From assembly GCA_902473545.1 (NCBI GenBank), contig CABRSG010000144.1:1-6035 (forward strand): a stretch of 6,035 bases of DNA. The letters are read 5' to 3'. The stretch's first letter is position 1. Each line of letters begins with the position of its first letter. The notes below the pieces were generated by a model. That model made no database searches. It had not been told where the DNA came from and was given only the letters and a program-made list of their open reading frames with translations. The position numbers and the translations under genes were made by a program. The stretch comes from an uncultured Lachnospiraceae bacterium. GTDB lineage: Bacteria > Bacillota > Clostridia > Lachnospirales > Lachnospiraceae. Positions 5,665 to 6,035 of this stretch are shown here, in pieces.

Positions 5665-6035
5665 TCATACTTCATTCAGCAGGAACACCCTAAAGCAGCT
5701 TCCCGCGCCTTCGCGGGAATCGACCGTGATATACCCCTTTTCTTTATTTAAAATTAACTGCGCAAGATAAAGCCCCAGACCGCTTCCGCCGGTGTGACCG
5801 GTGTTCTGTCCGCGGTAAAAGCGCTGGAAAATTTTATTGTATTCCTCTTTTGCGATTCCCTGTCCCTGGTCGCGGATTTCTATCTGCGTGTAGATTTCCA
5901 TCGGCTGCACGCGCACGGTAATCGTGCTGCCCTCCGGAGAATATTTTACGGCGTTGTCAAGCAGATTGCCAAGCGCCTCCGCCGTCCAGCCCGGCTCGTG
6001 CCAGAGGCGCCGGTCCTCAAACGGCTCCACCCGCA
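5665..6035 (-). CDS. Sensor histidine kinase, C-terminal ATP-binding domain (5' end outside window)
   Basis: The frame is open to the window edge and ends at TGA (5667-5665), leaving about 122 residues of a HATPase_c (GHKL) domain. Numbering from the valine at 6030: the N box is LGNLLDNAVKYSP with N22 and N26, G1 is DQGQGI (54-59), the F box is IFQRFYRG (67-74) and G2 is GGSGLGL (81-87). All ATP-binding motifs are intact. The HisKA dimerisation domain, membrane segments and sensor lie beyond the window, so the signal cannot be read. Kinases of this type phosphorylate a response regulator, whose gene is expected further upstream on the same strand. The GTG at 6030 is not the start, because the domain's N-terminal part lies before it. 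The gene is followed by a probable terminator, then the promoter of an ABC transporter that this system likely controls. Confidence 0.93.
   Translation of the reverse strand, partial: RVEPFEDRRLWHEPGWTAEALGNLLDNAVKYSPEGSTITVRVQPMEIYTQIEIRDQGQGIAKEEYNKIFQRFYRGQNTGHTGGSGLGLYLAQLILNKEKGYITVDSREGAGSCFRVFLLNEV

Noticed and set aside
5484..5675. 63-codon minus-strand frame between the kinase and the ATPase
   Set aside because: It overlaps both neighbours out of frame and runs through the predicted terminator and promoter, and its translation shows no conserved pattern.

Overview
The window looks like chromosomal DNA of an anaerobic Clostridia-class bacterium (Bacillota), most likely a gut Lachnospiraceae-type organism. 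This rests on the protein families seen (a large 2-hydroxyacyl-CoA dehydratase activase, an AAA/DUF4143 ATPase, and a two-component system beside an FtsX-type ABC transporter), on strong AGGAGG-like ribosome binding sites, and on sigma-A-like promoters. The assignment is an inference from gene style, not a database match.

Layout. (1) Positions 2-553 (+) hold the last 183 codons of a large acyl-CoA dehydratase activase-related protein, closed by a strong intrinsic terminator at 570-604. (2) Positions 730-1929 (+) hold a complete single-gene unit with its own promoter (680-708) and ribosome binding site. It encodes a 399-aa AAA_14/DUF4143 ATPase and looks more AT-rich than its neighbours. (3) Positions 1930-2162 lie between convergent genes. 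They hold a + strand terminator-like hairpin at 2105-2126, a second strong hairpin at 1992-2024, a 12-bp direct repeat, and arms that could pair in mutually exclusive ways. (4) On the minus strand, read from right to left, are the C-terminal ATPase domain of a sensor histidine kinase (6035-5665), a probable terminator and a regulated promoter (5602-5527), an ABC ATP-binding protein (5496-4777), and an 874-aa FtsX-type permease (4787-2163). The permease gene overlaps the ATPase gene by 11 nt.

How the genes work together. The minus-strand genes look like a stimulus-responsive transporter module: sensor kinase (with a response regulator presumably just outside the window), then an ATPase and a permease with two large extracellular domains. 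Upstream of the transporter genes is a tandem TGTCAG repeat with an 11-bp period, next to a good -10 and a poor -35. This is the usual arrangement for an OmpR/PhoB-family activator site, so the cognate regulator probably switches on the transporter pair.

Most notable observation. The ABC ATPase reads LSGGQQQRVA directly into LASKPAIILADEP. The near-invariant four residues IARA that normally lie between the signature motif and Walker B are missing, while every other motif is intact and the frame is kept. This looks like a clean 12-nt in-frame deletion that may impair the transporter. No new multi-gene system is evident. The remaining points of interest are the two-ectodomain transporter of unknown substrate, the orphan DUF4143 ATPase with a substituted nuclease-type lysine, and the structured region between the convergent genes.
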